From NCBI GenBank assembly GCA_956465555.1, contig OY101120.1, forward strand, positions 124,001-188,000: DNA of 64,000 nt. Reading direction: 5' to 3'. Position 1 is the first letter of the stretch. The number at the start of each line of letters is the position of its first letter. Below, one piece after another: positions 20,184-30,847 of this stretch. The notes under the pieces were generated by a model. That model worked only from the letters and a program-made list of their open reading frames with translations. It was not told the DNA's origin and did not search any database. This DNA is from Nitzschia sp. pyKryTriq1. Lineage: Eukaryota > Bacillariophyta > Bacillariophyceae > Bacillariales > Bacillariaceae. Made by a program: the position numbers and the translations under genes.

Positions 20184-23100
20184 CCTTCGCCTCTCTCTTT
20201 TTGAAGACCAAATATTTCATTCAAATAATCATAATATAAACAAGTCATCATGCAATTACGAAGCGGCACGGTATGTCTTCTGGGTTTGGTGTACTGTGGC
20301 AGAGTACATCTAGCTCGAAGTGACGAAGACGACGACGACCAAAATCCATTTGAAACTGGATGTTTCGCCAATTCGAATGCACTCCCTGGGTGGACGAAGA
20401 AACGTGTCTGCAATTCCGAAGATCCCCCGAATGCCAGTGAACTCGGACTCTGTCGCACCCCCCAGTTCCAACACAAAGAAGTCCGATTATATGCTTACGA
20501 TTGGGACTCTGCAATGTTTTCCGGGTGGTTGTTGCAGATACTACTGAGCGAATTGCTGGACATACCAACCTCTATGGAAACCGCGAGCCATGCCCGGCAT
20601 CTAAACTTTTATCACCCAGACGGAGCTATCGAAACGATTGCCAGCGACTCTAACGACATCGAGGCGCTCCAAACGGCAAATAAGTATGGCGGGGATTGCA
20701 GCCTAGCATCGAGAAGCGAAGCGAACTACGAGCAATGCGCGAACTTTCTTTCCGAAGTGTGGGATTCAACCGTATCGGATATCTTCACGGCACCTACTCG
20801 TACCGCCGAAGAATCCCCGTTGGGAGTGGTCGGCCAGGAGGCTTGGTTTGTTCCAAAGTTTTCCGCGGAGCGGAACTCTGAGATTCTTTCGTACATTGGT
20901 CTCCAAGGCCTTGATCGAACCAACCGACGCACCTTGGCGGAACTCTTCCTAACGCCTCTCACGTGGGCAGAATACTGTGAAAACGTCTCGATTACTAATT
21001 GCACCACGCCGGATACTATAGCACAGAGGGCGCCCCAATCCGATTCCGACGAAGTAGGTCGCATGTTTGTTGATGGCCTTTATACTGGGCACTTTACCAA
21101 GTTGCCTGCCAACGATTGCGATCTCAATCCAGACACGTGCACAGGAACATTCATCGATTACCCATGTAAGTTGTTGATTTCTTGTTGGTCAAAGCTTTGA
21201 TGATGACATGCGCGAATGAACCTCACGGTTTCTTCATAACTACTACTACAAAGGTGGCTGGGGTACCTTCAGTGATATGCAGACCCATCATCTGGGGATT
21301 CCACTGACTCCCCGTCGGTTTGGAAATTCAAGTGAATACCAGCGGGAGATTTGGAAGGCAGCCAACGCAACCAAATCAAATGTGATCATGATGTGGTGGT
21401 ATCCAGATGCATTGTATAATTCCTTTCTCGGATCCGACGCCGAATTCATCAAGGTGACATTGCCAACTCCAACCCAAGAGTGTTTAGACAATCGGATGGA
21501 GTTCAAGTGGGGAGCACAATGCGTAGAGAATTTCATCGTGGAGGAGACGAGTCCCCTGGGCGTTTGTGACTACTCTCCTACACTCGTGACAACCTTTGCG
21601 TCCATGGGACTCAAGAACAGCCCTTCCCTCGAAGATGGGGCTCACAGCCCGGCTTTTGACGTTTTGACTAGCTTCAGGATATCCGAGCAGCAAATCGCAC
21701 AGTGGGCTGAAATGAAAAGCAGATCCCTGTCGCCCAGGGAAATCATTTGCTCCTGGGCCGTTGAAAATATCGATTATCTGCAAACGTTTGTTCCCGAGAC
21801 ATTCCCCAGAGCGCTCACAGTGGAGCCGTCCTCTCCAGTCCGGTATGCCACTACCGCTCTTGCTTGCGTACTTTTGCTGTGTATAATTTCGATCGGGATC
21901 AAAGTATACGTTCAAAGAGATCAATGGGCCATAAAGTCTGCGCAGATAGATTTCCTCTATCTGTTGTTGCTTGGCGCCACCCTTTCGGCTTTGTCGGCAC
22001 TCAGCATGGGCCTCCCACCAGCATCTGACCTTCAATGTAATGCGCAAATATGGCTCCTGAATATCGGGATGACCTTGCAAATTGTCCCTTTGCTGGTCAA
22101 GGTGGCGGCAGTTAATCGCCTGATTACCTCGGGGAAAAAGCTCAGACGTGTTTCGGTGACGAGAAAGAGCCTGTATCAAACAGTAGCCTTGATTACTGCT
22201 GGCCTTGTGATATTCCTGACCCTCTGGACGACACTCGGTACCCCCGAGAAAGTTCCAGTTTATACTCTCACTTCCACCGAAACAAGTGATGATGAATCTA
22301 TTGTGATCGTTGAATATGTATGTCAGTCAGATTCCGCGATTTGGAGAATCATTTCGCTCATATGGGCGAGTGTTATGCTGCTCTGTGGTACCGTTCTGGC
22401 CTGTCAGATGCGAAAAATTCCTGCATTGACTGAATATCAACCTCTTTCGAGACTGATCTACTCCCATTTCATGTTTCTGGTCCTTTTCGCTGGTACCTTT
22501 TTGTTGCCCGTGGCAAGTAATAGCATATCGAGACATATTCGTAGCTTCTTGGTGAGCCTTGACACATTGATTGGATTGGGCATCTACTTCATGCCGAAAC
22601 TGTTTCGAGGAGCCGATAACGAACGGGATGCATCAAGTCGTCCTGGCACGATCAGCAGACGTGCGAGTCGCATCTGCGCATCCAGTGAGTTTAGTGTCGA
22701 TTCGACCGAAGGAAAACTAACCCTGGCTGCACTTCGGGCTATCATTTCCCAAAAAGACGAAGAAATTGCAGAAAAAGACGAAGAAATCGCGGCCCTAACA
22801 AGTGGTGGGACCAGAACCACCAGTACGCAGCCACCTTCACGTGTGCATCGCATGCGTGAGAATAGTTCTGAGGAGGAAATGAGTTTCGATCCTATGGATT
22901 TGATTGAGGACGAGGATCGGACATTCGAATCATTACGAGACTCTTTTCGGCGGAAACAAACCCGAAATATCGTCGAGCAGGAGGAAACTGCTGAGGTTGA
23001 CAAACCAGTAGTTGACGAGTCCCGGAACTCTGGTGACACTGACTCGTCATCCAGAGAGCTCGGTTTTCAGTCACCGTAGACGTCTAACATTTCGTGACGG

Positions 23101-23272
23101 TGTGGTCGCGTGACCGCATGTCAACCGACCAGCGAAGGCTCTCTAACATCGCGACGGTCGAACCAAAAATCACCAAGAACTATTGGACATAATAATACTA
23201 GAATAGTACTCTACTAGGGACCCTATACTGTTTTTCTACTAGTAGTATTCTATATCTCGAAATGAGAACTGG
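20184..23272 (+). repeat. Left arm of a 3-kb inverted gene duplication
   Basis: This segment, containing the receptor gene at 20250-23079, matches 32329-35395 in reverse orientation. Similarity begins in the 5' leader (around CCCTTCGCC) and continues past the stop codon to about the GAGAACTGG motif. Coding identity is high with an intron of equal length; flanks diverge faster. The arms are separated by about 9 kb that holds four genes. Confidence 0.9.
20250..23079 (+). CDS. Class C GPCR-like receptor with binding-protein-like ectodomain (copy 1)
   Basis: Exon 1 is 20250-21165, an 88-bp GT-AG intron covers 21166-21253, and exon 2 is 21254-23079, giving 913 residues. A signal peptide (MQLRSGTVCLLGLVYCG) leads into a Cys-rich extracellular region of about 480 residues. 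Features such as WDSAMFSGWLLQILLSE, EAWFVPKF and MMWWYPDALY resemble type II periplasmic (glycine-betaine-like) solute-binding proteins. Seven hydrophobic helices follow at about 500-760 and end in IYFMPKLFRGA, fitting the class C (GABA-B/glutamate) 7TM domain. The cytosolic tail (760-913) has a short coiled coil with KDEEIAEKDEEIA and acidic Ser-rich sequence. Expected role: a plasma-membrane sensor for a small solute signalling through G proteins; the ligand is unknown. It is one of an inverted pair. Confidence 0.85.
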
Positions 23273-23811
23273 CGGGGAAAGTAGTGATCCAGTTTTCGGG
23301 TCTGGATGATCGATAGCTGGGCGTCTATATCGTAAAACCAGTTGTGATCGCGGGGCACGACCGCAGACGGTGGGAAAGCACCAGTACTCCTCATTATTTG
23401 AAAGATCATCGGGAACCCGTGGTCGTTCCTCTTCTTCTTATCGGGATGGTCGATGAGTCTCGCATATGCGGTCCACCACCGCACCTACTACAGTATCATC
23501 ATCATCATCTGCTACCCCCCCCTACAAAATCACAGGGGGCGTAGCTATCTAGTCGGCGTAGCCGTGGATGTAATGCGCGAGATTTTTGGTTGAAAATCCC
23601 ATTCGGGGGGTCTATTTTCGGATTTCGTGCGTTCTCGATTCTGATTGGTCGAGATCTGTGCGCACTTTTGTCACAGTGTTCGTTTCCGGCAAGCTATTCA
23701 ATATTTGATTGGCTCGACGACATAGGACACGACCCGTAGAATATTTAATAAATGGATGTCGCAAGGACATGCGGGATTGCTCGGTCGTCGCCGGTGTTTT
23801 GATTATTATTA

Positions 23812-23863
23812 TTTGATGCCGACGCACGCCGGCCGGCGATCCATCACACAACAAGAGATCACA
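23812..23863. repeat. Dispersed 52-bp repeat, copy 2
   Basis: It matches 9720-9771 in the same orientation, with one visible mismatch after GCCGGCCGGC. Confidence 0.85.
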
Positions 23864-24012
23864 TGCCCGTGTCCCCCGATCAACAACACGTAATATCGCG
23901 CGGAAAGGTTCAATGGGGTGCTTGCCCCATTGCGGTTCAATGGGGTACTTACATGTACCACCATGATGTGATGCGCGCCCATGAAATTTTGGATTCTGAT
24001 GAGTCATTCGGA

Positions 24013-24051
24013 GCACCGGTCCTTTTCTATCTGTATCATTAGGACCGGTGC
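24013..24051. repeat. Perfect 11-bp hairpin
   Basis: The arms GCACCGGTCCT (24013-24023) and AGGACCGGTGC (24041-24051) are perfect inverted copies with a 17-nt loop. They sit between the two dispersed repeats. Confidence 0.8.
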
Positions 24052-24067
24052 CAGACCACTCTTTTTC

Positions 24068-24208
24068 AAGGATTTCAGTCAGTCGAATCCATCGAACCAA
24101 GCATTGAATCCTAGTGATCGAACAAAGGATTTCAGTCGAATCATCATCGATCGAACCAAGCATTGAATCCTAGTGATCGAACCTAGCATTTATTCCTAGT
24201 GATCGAAC
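24068..24208. repeat. Imperfect tandem repeat of 56-59 bp
   Basis: Two units (24068-24123 and 24124-24182) share AGGATTTCAGT, ATCGAACCAAGCATTGAATC and CTAGTGATCGAAC. A partial third unit reaches 24208. A similar TAGTGATCGAAC motif recurs near 53102. Confidence 0.8.
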
Positions 24209-24339
24209 CAAATGGGGTGTTTTGGAGGCGGTGCATTTAGGTGTTAACCCTTTTGAGGGTCTAGGGTATGGTTTATCCCCTTGATGGGTACCAACTACTA
24301 ACCCCTCTATCGAACCAACTAACCCCTCTATCGAACCCA

Positions 24340-24396
24340 GCCTTAACTGCAAGTTACGGGCGGGGGTAGCAGCCCATACCTTCAGGTACCCATCAT
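24340..24396. repeat. Dispersed 57-bp repeat, copy 2
   Basis: It is identical to 10428-10484 and in the same orientation. It follows a run of ACCCCTCTATCGAACC-type short repeats. Confidence 0.9.
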
Positions 24397-25546
24397 CACC
24401 CCTCCTGCTACGCGATCATTCAGTAAAAAGAAGAAGCAGCAGCATGACGATAATCGTCTCCTCATAAAGAATACGTGTCCTACAAGCTTAGTAACAGTGT
24501 CGGTACGTACTACTAAGCCTCTTTCTGTCGTTCTATCTTTTGAGGCGCCCACCATATCGCATCTATCTCATATCTACCGGTGTCGCATCATGATCCAAGG
24601 CAGGGAGGGCGCAAAAAGGTTGGATAAAAGTGAGCTGCATCTGATCGAATCACTAGTGTCTGTCCTTCGCTCGGTGTTGGACTCTTCCGATCGAAGTCCC
24701 TCTTCAACATCTACATACCTGCATCTAAAGGTACTGTACCGTAGTACCAGGTACAGCGTACTCCTCATACAGTAGCTACTCTACTCGGGTAGAGAGAGCG
24801 GTACAGGTAGATGAGGAACGATCCGGCATGATCATTATCAGGCGGGCGTGCTTTTATTGGACCTGTTTTCAGGCGGGCGCGCTTTTTGTTGGACCTCTTT
24901 TGCTTTCTATTACAAGCCCGAAGGGCCTAGGAGGTTCTTTCTCTTTCACGACTGTTTGCATCTTGCTTGAAATTGAAGCTGGTTCGACGGGCATTAACTT
25001 GCGAGGTAAGAGAATGTCAATGGCTATAATGTCTGATCCTGGAATCTCGAACTGGCGTAAAAAAGAATGTAAAACCCGAACTCTTGCTTGAACATTGGTC
25101 GTACATACTCGTAATTGATCGAATTCAGTCTGATGCCGGTGAATCGCTCGAAATAAGCTTGTCAAATGACCAGGCATATAAAATAACAGTGGGGCACATA
25201 TAAAGTGTTGATGACCGTTCGGATTAGAGCATTAATTACTACGGGACGCCACGATTACACCAAGAATATGATGGAAGTATTGCTAGATATCTTGTACAGC
25301 AAGAAGAACACAGAGAAGATATTACGAGTACAAGTAGACTACGTACGAGGATGAGCCAGAGCAGTTCCACCAACGCATACCAGATCATCTCTACACTCTG
25401 CTACTCTACTGTAGCAGAGAGAGAGAGAGAGAGAGAGTAATAGCGAGTTATTTCTCACAATTAACCGGTGATACGATATTCATGATTGTGCATCATCATC
25501 ATATCATCATCATATATTCCGGCAATTTTCATAGATCACCATCATC

Positions 25547-26500
25547 ATGACCATGCCTACTACTGCTACTACTAGTGACGAACAACGTATCAGGAGCCAA
25601 GTGCAATTTTCGGATCGGATTGGCATTCAAGAGTACAGCATTGTGCCAGGAGACAATCCCGCATGTACCTCCGGAGCCCCCATTCAGCTTGGCTGGAAGA
25701 TAGAGTCAACGACGGAACGAAACTTTTCGTTTTACGAGCATTTTCGTTCCGCCGAACGCCTTCGTGGAAAGCAGCTCAAGATTCCTCCCTTGGAACGAGA
25801 ACAGATGTTGATTTCCGCAGGCTTTTCGAGCGCCGACTGTTTGAAAGCTGAGCAACGAAACAAATCGGCTCGCAAACGTCGACTGGAGAGCCTTACGGAC
25901 GAAGGTTGGGACCGCATGTCCATCATGCTCTTATCTCAAACAGGAGGACTACCTGCCAAAAGCCTTCTTCGCCGAAATAACAACACTGATGAAACTAGTA
26001 GTACTAGTACTACACAAAGACTCGAACGATTCCGCAAGTCGTTTTCCTTGCGCAGGGAAAGATCCGTCAACGTTGATGTGGACGAGGAACAACAACCACG
26101 AACCTTTTCTTTGCGGCGTGAACGAAGCATCAAAATTCAAATTGAGGATGATGATGATGATGAAGAACAACCCCAGCAGAGGAAGAGCAAGCCAGAAGCA
26201 GAGTTTACTAGATCCTTTTCCTTTCGACGCGAGAGATCGGTCAAGCTCAGCCATGATGATGGTGATGGTGATGACGATGTCGTCGATGCTGTTGAAAGCA
26301 CCAGACCTCGTCAATCGAGGAGTCCTCGATCCTTTTCCTTTCGTCGAGGAGAGCGCTCGATTGATCTATCATCCAGCAGCAGTACTCCGGCCAAACAAAA
26401 GTTGGGATGGGGCCTGTGGAAGGCGACCGGTGAGAGCTTGCGCCAGATAGTGCTCAGTTCGTCCTCGTCCCCCGCCACCAAGAACGCAAGAAGTGCGTAG
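25547..26500 (+). CDS. Unknown protein with four basic F-S-[LF]-R-R repeats
   Basis: The 317-residue frame starts MTMPTTATTSDEQRI and has no intron. Residues 17-115 form a compact conserved-looking domain (VQFSDRIGIQEYSIVPGDNP, GWKIEST, YEHFRSAERLRGKQLKIPP, REQMLISAGFS) of a type I associate with uncharacterised diatom proteins. After it come four copies of [RP]-[RK]-[ST]-F-S-[LF]-R-R-[GE] at about residues 163-174, 185-196, 222-233 and 261-274, separated by acidic linkers. The motif resembles a basophilic kinase substrate or 14-3-3 docking site, so multi-site phosphorylation is a fair inference. There is no signal peptide or membrane segment. The start is the first ATG in a CATCATGACC context. 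Confidence 0.75.
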   Translation: MTMPTTATTSDEQRIRSQVQFSDRIGIQEYSIVPGDNPACTSGAPIQLGWKIESTTERNFSFYEHFRSAERLRGKQLKIPPLEREQMLISAGFSSADCLKAEQRNKSARKRRLESLTDEGWDRMSIMLLSQTGGLPAKSLLRRNNNTDETSSTSTTQRLERFRKSFSLRRERSVNVDVDEEQQPRTFSLRRERSIKIQIEDDDDDEEQPQQRKSKPEAEFTRSFSFRRERSVKLSHDDGDGDDDVVDAVESTRPRQSRSPRSFSFRRGERSIDLSSSSSTPAKQKLGWGLWKATGESLRQIVLSSSSSPATKNARSA

Positions 26501-26995
26501 TCTAATAAACACACAGACAGACAATGATCGTCACACCGACAGACAACTATATAATTGAACTGTAATTCTTTAACTTAGTATCCACTGTAACACTGCTATT
26601 GTCACACACCACCACATGCATATTACTGTCACTTGCTCTGTAATAAAAGTACCTTTCCATGTTCGTCCTACTACTAGTAGCTACTACATCTCACTACTAT
26701 TAGTTGCTGACATGTGTGTTTCTTATGATCTAACTGACGATGTTTGTCTCTGCTTTTTCTGCTTGGAGACTACTACTAGCATCTTATCGTCGTTCGGCGT
26801 GTTATTCGTGGTTATAAGCAACCAAGATAGTATGGATAGTATGGATATCATCAGGGAATAGTAATGGACGGGGACGGATGAATTTTGACGAATCATGTAA
26901 ACAAAAATCATTATTTCTCAATCAACAACAATCATCCGCCTTGGCTATATGGTCAAGAAGAAGAAGAAGAATCACTATCATGATTATGATTATGA
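26501..26995. other. Spacer between convergent genes
   Basis: This is a 3' intergenic region between the repeat protein and the secreted unknown. It is AT-rich with short chance frames, and nothing is recognised. Confidence 0.6.
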
Positions 26996-27877
26996 TTATT
27001 CGACATGCCGAAAGGAATCTCCTCGCAGCTGTCCAATCAATAGACCATCGTCGAAATTGTAGGCCCGGACTTTGAATTCGCAGTCTTCTCCATCCGCCAA
27101 AATTCTCAAGACGTCTTCATTGGAAAGTCGGACTTGCCCAGTATGCGACCCAGTGACAAAGAAACGACTCTTTTGTTGTGGTGGTTCGTCATCACCATCA
27201 TCATGATGATGAGCACCACTACCACCTCCAGTAGCTGCCATCACCGGTAGAACGTAGTTGGGTTCCAAGAACTGGACAGGAGTATGGACATGAGGGCATT
27301 CAATGTCCAAGTCGGTGATCAAGGTTCCGGCATCCAGAAAGTAATTCAAATCCAAAAAGATGCTATTCAAACAAAACGTCAGACGCGCCGTGCTGGGTGA
27401 GACTATTGGTTTGTTGTTTGTTGTTGCTGGTGCGATGTTTTCGTTTTGTTGTTTGCTGTTGTTGTTGAAGCTCTGCTTCATGACACCTCGGCTTCCTCCG
27501 CCTCCTCCGCTTCCTCCACCTCCACCTCCTCCGCCATTCTTATTGTTGTGAAGTAGGTATTTCATGTTCGCAGGCACCAAAGCGACCTCCATTTCCGTCG
27601 ACTGATGACATTCGTCCTTGATGGTGGTGGACGATAGTACTAGATCTCGTCCTCGATGCGCCCCCGCCGGGAGAACAACAATGGGAGATTGGTGTTCTTG
27701 ATCGATTGAAATCATCATCGGAGCATCATCATGATCCACCACAAGGCGCTTTCTCAAGGACTGGTGCTTCTCGTCCTCATCCTCGGCGGCGGTGGCGGCC
27801 GCTCGGGAGGAATGAACAAGACAACAGGGTAGCAATAAGACGAGGACGAGGATTGTTGGTGATCGACGTTTCACCAT
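26996..27877 (-). CDS. Secreted or ER-lumen protein of unknown function
   Basis: The frame encodes 293 residues without an intron. The N-terminus MVKRRSPTILVLVLLLPCCL is a clear signal peptide, probably cleaved after HSSRAAA. The middle has a Gly-rich linker and an Asn/Gln-rich stretch. The C-terminal half (about 165-293) looks globular: ARLTFCLNSIFLDLNYFLDA, LDIECPHVHTPVQFLEPNYV, RFFVTGSHTGQVRLSNEDVL and DCEFKVRAYNFDDGLLIGQL. It has no membrane anchor. I do not recognise the fold; the spacing of Cys pairs suggests disulphides. It is convergent with the gene at 25547-26500. Confidence 0.7.
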   Translation of the reverse strand: MVKRRSPTILVLVLLLPCCLVHSSRAAATAAEDEDEKHQSLRKRLVVDHDDAPMMISIDQEHQSPIVVLPAGAHRGRDLVLSSTTIKDECHQSTEMEVALVPANMKYLLHNNKNGGGGGGGGSGGGGGSRGVMKQSFNNNSKQQNENIAPATTNNKPIVSPSTARLTFCLNSIFLDLNYFLDAGTLITDLDIECPHVHTPVQFLEPNYVLPVMAATGGGSGAHHHDDGDDEPPQQKSRFFVTGSHTGQVRLSNEDVLRILADGEDCEFKVRAYNFDDGLLIGQLRGDSFRHVE

Positions 27878-28604
27878 TTTTCACAACAAGGCGCCCTGCT
27901 GGTCGGCTCGGATGATGATGGATTCTTCTTCTATTGCTCGAGTTGGATGACAACAAGATTTTAGCAGGGACGATGGTGATGGTGTGGAATAAAAGAAGCA
28001 AGTAAGTACTTGGAGAAAAGACGCATCCATCCATCCATCCAGCATCTCGTAGTATCACGATGAATAAATACGCATCGATCGATCGATCGATCGCAGAAAA
28101 AGTGAGGCGAGAAGATTGGCGATGCGCACGGCAGTCCCGCCATTGAGAAATTTAGCCTTACAGTACGTAGTAAAACAGAAATAATAATGAACGGCTGGCT
28201 CTCTTCCTATGCGCTCGTCCGGTGAGGGAAACGAATTTCGGGTCAAACGGGTCAAACATTGGTGCGTAGTCGACCAAAAGGACCTTCAAGCCAAGTATTG
28301 TACTTAGTATTGTACAGATTTACAGGCATACCTGTACATACAGCAGGGGTAATTTGTCTCGACGACTCTAGAGTAGTAGTAGTAGTATTATATCGTAAAG
28401 CAAGTAGTAGAATATGGATACAATTCGTTCATTCATTCCTTTATTCATTCATTCGTTTGTTCATTCATTCGTTCGTTCGTTCATTCATTCCTCCATTCAT
28501 GGTAGTCGTTCTTGGTTTGTGTGTGTGTGTGTGATTGGTTTTGAAAGAAAGCAGAGCTAGCTGGAACCCTTGTATGTAGTAGTAGTAGTAGTAGTAGGTG
28601 TTTT
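27878..28604. other. Spacer with tetranucleotide runs
   Basis: It contains ATCC and ATCG runs (about 28024-28092) and TTCATTCGTTCG runs (about 28427-28497). It includes the promoter side of the secreted-protein gene. No gene is seen. Confidence 0.6.
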
Positions 28605-28910
28605 TTATGGTTCGCCAGCCCCCGCATCTCCCCCCGCACCAGCACCAGCACCACCATCTTGTTGTTGTTGTTGTTCTTCTGCAAATGGTGGAGGAGGGCC
28701 GCCCAGTCCTGGTCCGCCTCCTCGAAAGAGATTCAAGACTTGTACCAAAGACGATCCGACGACGACAAACAAAAAGAATAGAATCAATGTTTTGGGCACC
28801 TTGGATGATTCTTCGCTCCGTTCGGCGGCCTTTCCAACGGGAACGTGTCCACGTTTGGTAATATTCTTGTCAAATTTGGAATTGCGATTGCGAATGTTTC
28901 TTGGAAGAGG
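28605..28910 (-). CDS. RAMP4/SERP-like ER membrane protein, last exon
   Basis: The minus-strand frame ending at 28605 encodes PRNIRNRNSKFDKNITKRG, a short polar stretch, then KTLILFFLFVVVGSSLVQVL and a Gly/Pro/Gln/Ala tail. The order (basic N-terminus, N-I-T-K-R-G, a single C-terminal membrane helix with F-V-V-x-G-S) matches RAMP4/SERP1 and yeast Ysy6, small tail-anchored proteins of the Sec61 translocon and ER stress response. An in-frame TAG at 28913-28911 coincides with an intron acceptor, so a short first exon with the start codon must lie upstream (beyond 28914); I could not place it. The residues after the helix (about 38) are longer than in animal or yeast homologues. Earlier annotation could easily miss this gene. 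Confidence 0.72.
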   Translation of the reverse strand, partial: PLPRNIRNRNSKFDKNITKRGHVPVGKAAERSEESSKVPKTLILFFLFVVVGSSLVQVLNLFRGGGPGLGGPPPPFAEEQQQQQDGGAGAGAGGDAGAGEP

Positions 28911-30847
28911 CTAATATAGTATTTTGTATTTGTATTTGTGTTTTTGTTTGCATTTGTATTTTTGTGTATTGTTTTTTAAAATAATAATCAATAAAAAGAA
29001 GAAGAAGAAGAAGAAGCGATGAGGATGATGATGATTCTTCATGATGAGAGAGATGGAGTGACGATTGAAAAAAAAAAGGGAAAACCATTTCGCAACTTGT
29101 GATGATGATGATGATACTGACAATGACGGCAGCATAGCATCGCAGGCAAGCATAGAAATTCCATCCAAGGGTTGCGGGCAAGATGAATGAGTCGATGAAT
29201 CGTCATCATCATCCATCATAAAATGGATCATCACCGATCCTATCCTATCCTATCCTATCATCGGTGGACAGAAGAGGGAGCAGGCGCCGCACGCCCCGTG
29301 GCATTTTCTTCTTCTTCGATGATGATGATGATGATCCTTCATTTACCCTTCATCCTTCACAGAAGAAAGACATTACAAGTACAGTACAGTACAAGAACAA
29401 ACCCACTCACCATGATGATTAGACTGTTTTAAAATACACTTCTGTTTGTATGTTGTTGTTACGCAATAATAAATAATAATGATACAGTAGATAGACGCAG
29501 TAGTAGCGCACCCAAAAATCGGCAACGAGAACGGTCATCCTGGCGCAAAGCGCCGGCGTCGGCGCATCATCAGCTAGTGCGGCGGTGCGTACACGTAGTA
29601 CTTGAACCTACATAGTTCGTACAGTACGCAGAAAAAGGCGGGCGGGCGCGCTCGGCGAGAGCGGATAGATGATGATGATGATGACCGTTCGTTTGAAATT
29701 CTACACGTGGAAGAAAATAACCATACCGGATACCGCGGGGTACGGTTAAACCCCACGTTCAGACAGGTCCCGGGTATACCGACCGTACAGTACAGAGCAC
29801 ACGTACATACGTACGTACGTACGTGTGCGTATCTTTCGCGTCCTCGCCAAAAAAAACAGAAACCACAGAAAACCGAAACCCGACCGAGTGTTCGAGAAGT
29901 AGTAGTAGAATGGGGAGATCGTCCAGCAGCAGTGTATGATCATTATCATCATGATCATGATCATCACCTTGTTCTTGATTGCTACGTTTTCATGGATATA
30001 TACTACCGGCAACACTAACAGGAATGACGAGATCATGCTGATTGAGTGATGGTGGTGGTGGTGGTGAGGATTGCTGCTGCTGCTGGGAACTAGCTAGTAC
30101 ACGTACTACCACCACTACCACTACCACTACTACTTGATGATGACAAAGAAGAGAAAGAAGAAGACGACAAGAATAATAATATTGATACTCGGGATTTGTA
30201 TCTATCATGACTTTTGTCATCGCGTGGGCGCATGAGTATAATCATTTGAGATATGAGCTAGCTAGCTAGCTAGCTATACCGGTACGGTAGTAGGTAGTAG
30301 GGGTGAGGGATCTACTAGGTAGTACTAGTAGTAGTAGCGCTTTCTCTACGAATAGTACTAGTAGCTTACTACTAGCACCAATACCGGTAGATGCATGGTT
30401 TACTACTATCTTGTATTAGTACGTACTACAGCATAATAAAGAAGGAACCTAAAATTATTTGATCCTACGGTACAGTACTACTACGGTATTGTAGTAGGTA
30501 CCACTGAACAAGAAAATAATGTCTCTGCACTGTCCTCGCAGTGTACCGGTAAAGTGTTTCGCATACAGTTTGTAGAGCAACCAGCTGAATGCTTCCAAGC
30601 AAGTAGGAAAATAATGAAACGGGGAGGATGATAAGACAGTGCTACAATTAGTACTGGTACTATGTATCTTGTCGAGGACATTGTTTTCTAGTATTACAAA
30701 AAATCTAGACGCTACGGCAAGGGGTTAGCCGCTATCCATTCCATCGATTGCATTTTTTATTTCCTAACTGACCAAACACGATTTTGGCAGCTTCATTGAT
30801 TGATTGCTTGATGTAGCGGGATCTTGGATAGCAAGAACAGTATTTAT
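28911..30847. other. Long spacer, mostly simple repeats
   Basis: It probably contains the first exon of the RAMP4-like gene in 28914-29250, which I could not define. The rest holds GAT/ATC and TAG runs, an ACGTACGT run (about 29807-29823), an AGCT run (about 30250-30276) and short frames. Confidence 0.45.

Larger units (their letters stand above)
23273..25546. other. Repeat-rich spacer
   Basis: It holds the second copies of the 52-bp and 57-bp dispersed repeats, a GATCGAAC-type tandem repeat and a short hairpin, listed separately. A 183-codon minus-strand frame (23612-24163) runs through these repeats and is probably not a gene. A GA microsatellite is at about 25416-25438. Confidence 0.5.

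Noticed and set aside
24013-24051. Hairpin as a transcription terminator
   Set aside because: Rho-independent hairpin terminators are bacterial; here there is no T run after it and the setting is eukaryotic.
23612-24163. 183-codon minus-strand open frame
   Set aside because: It runs through the GATCGAAC tandem repeat and the 52-bp dispersed repeat, has repeat-driven residue use and no domain.
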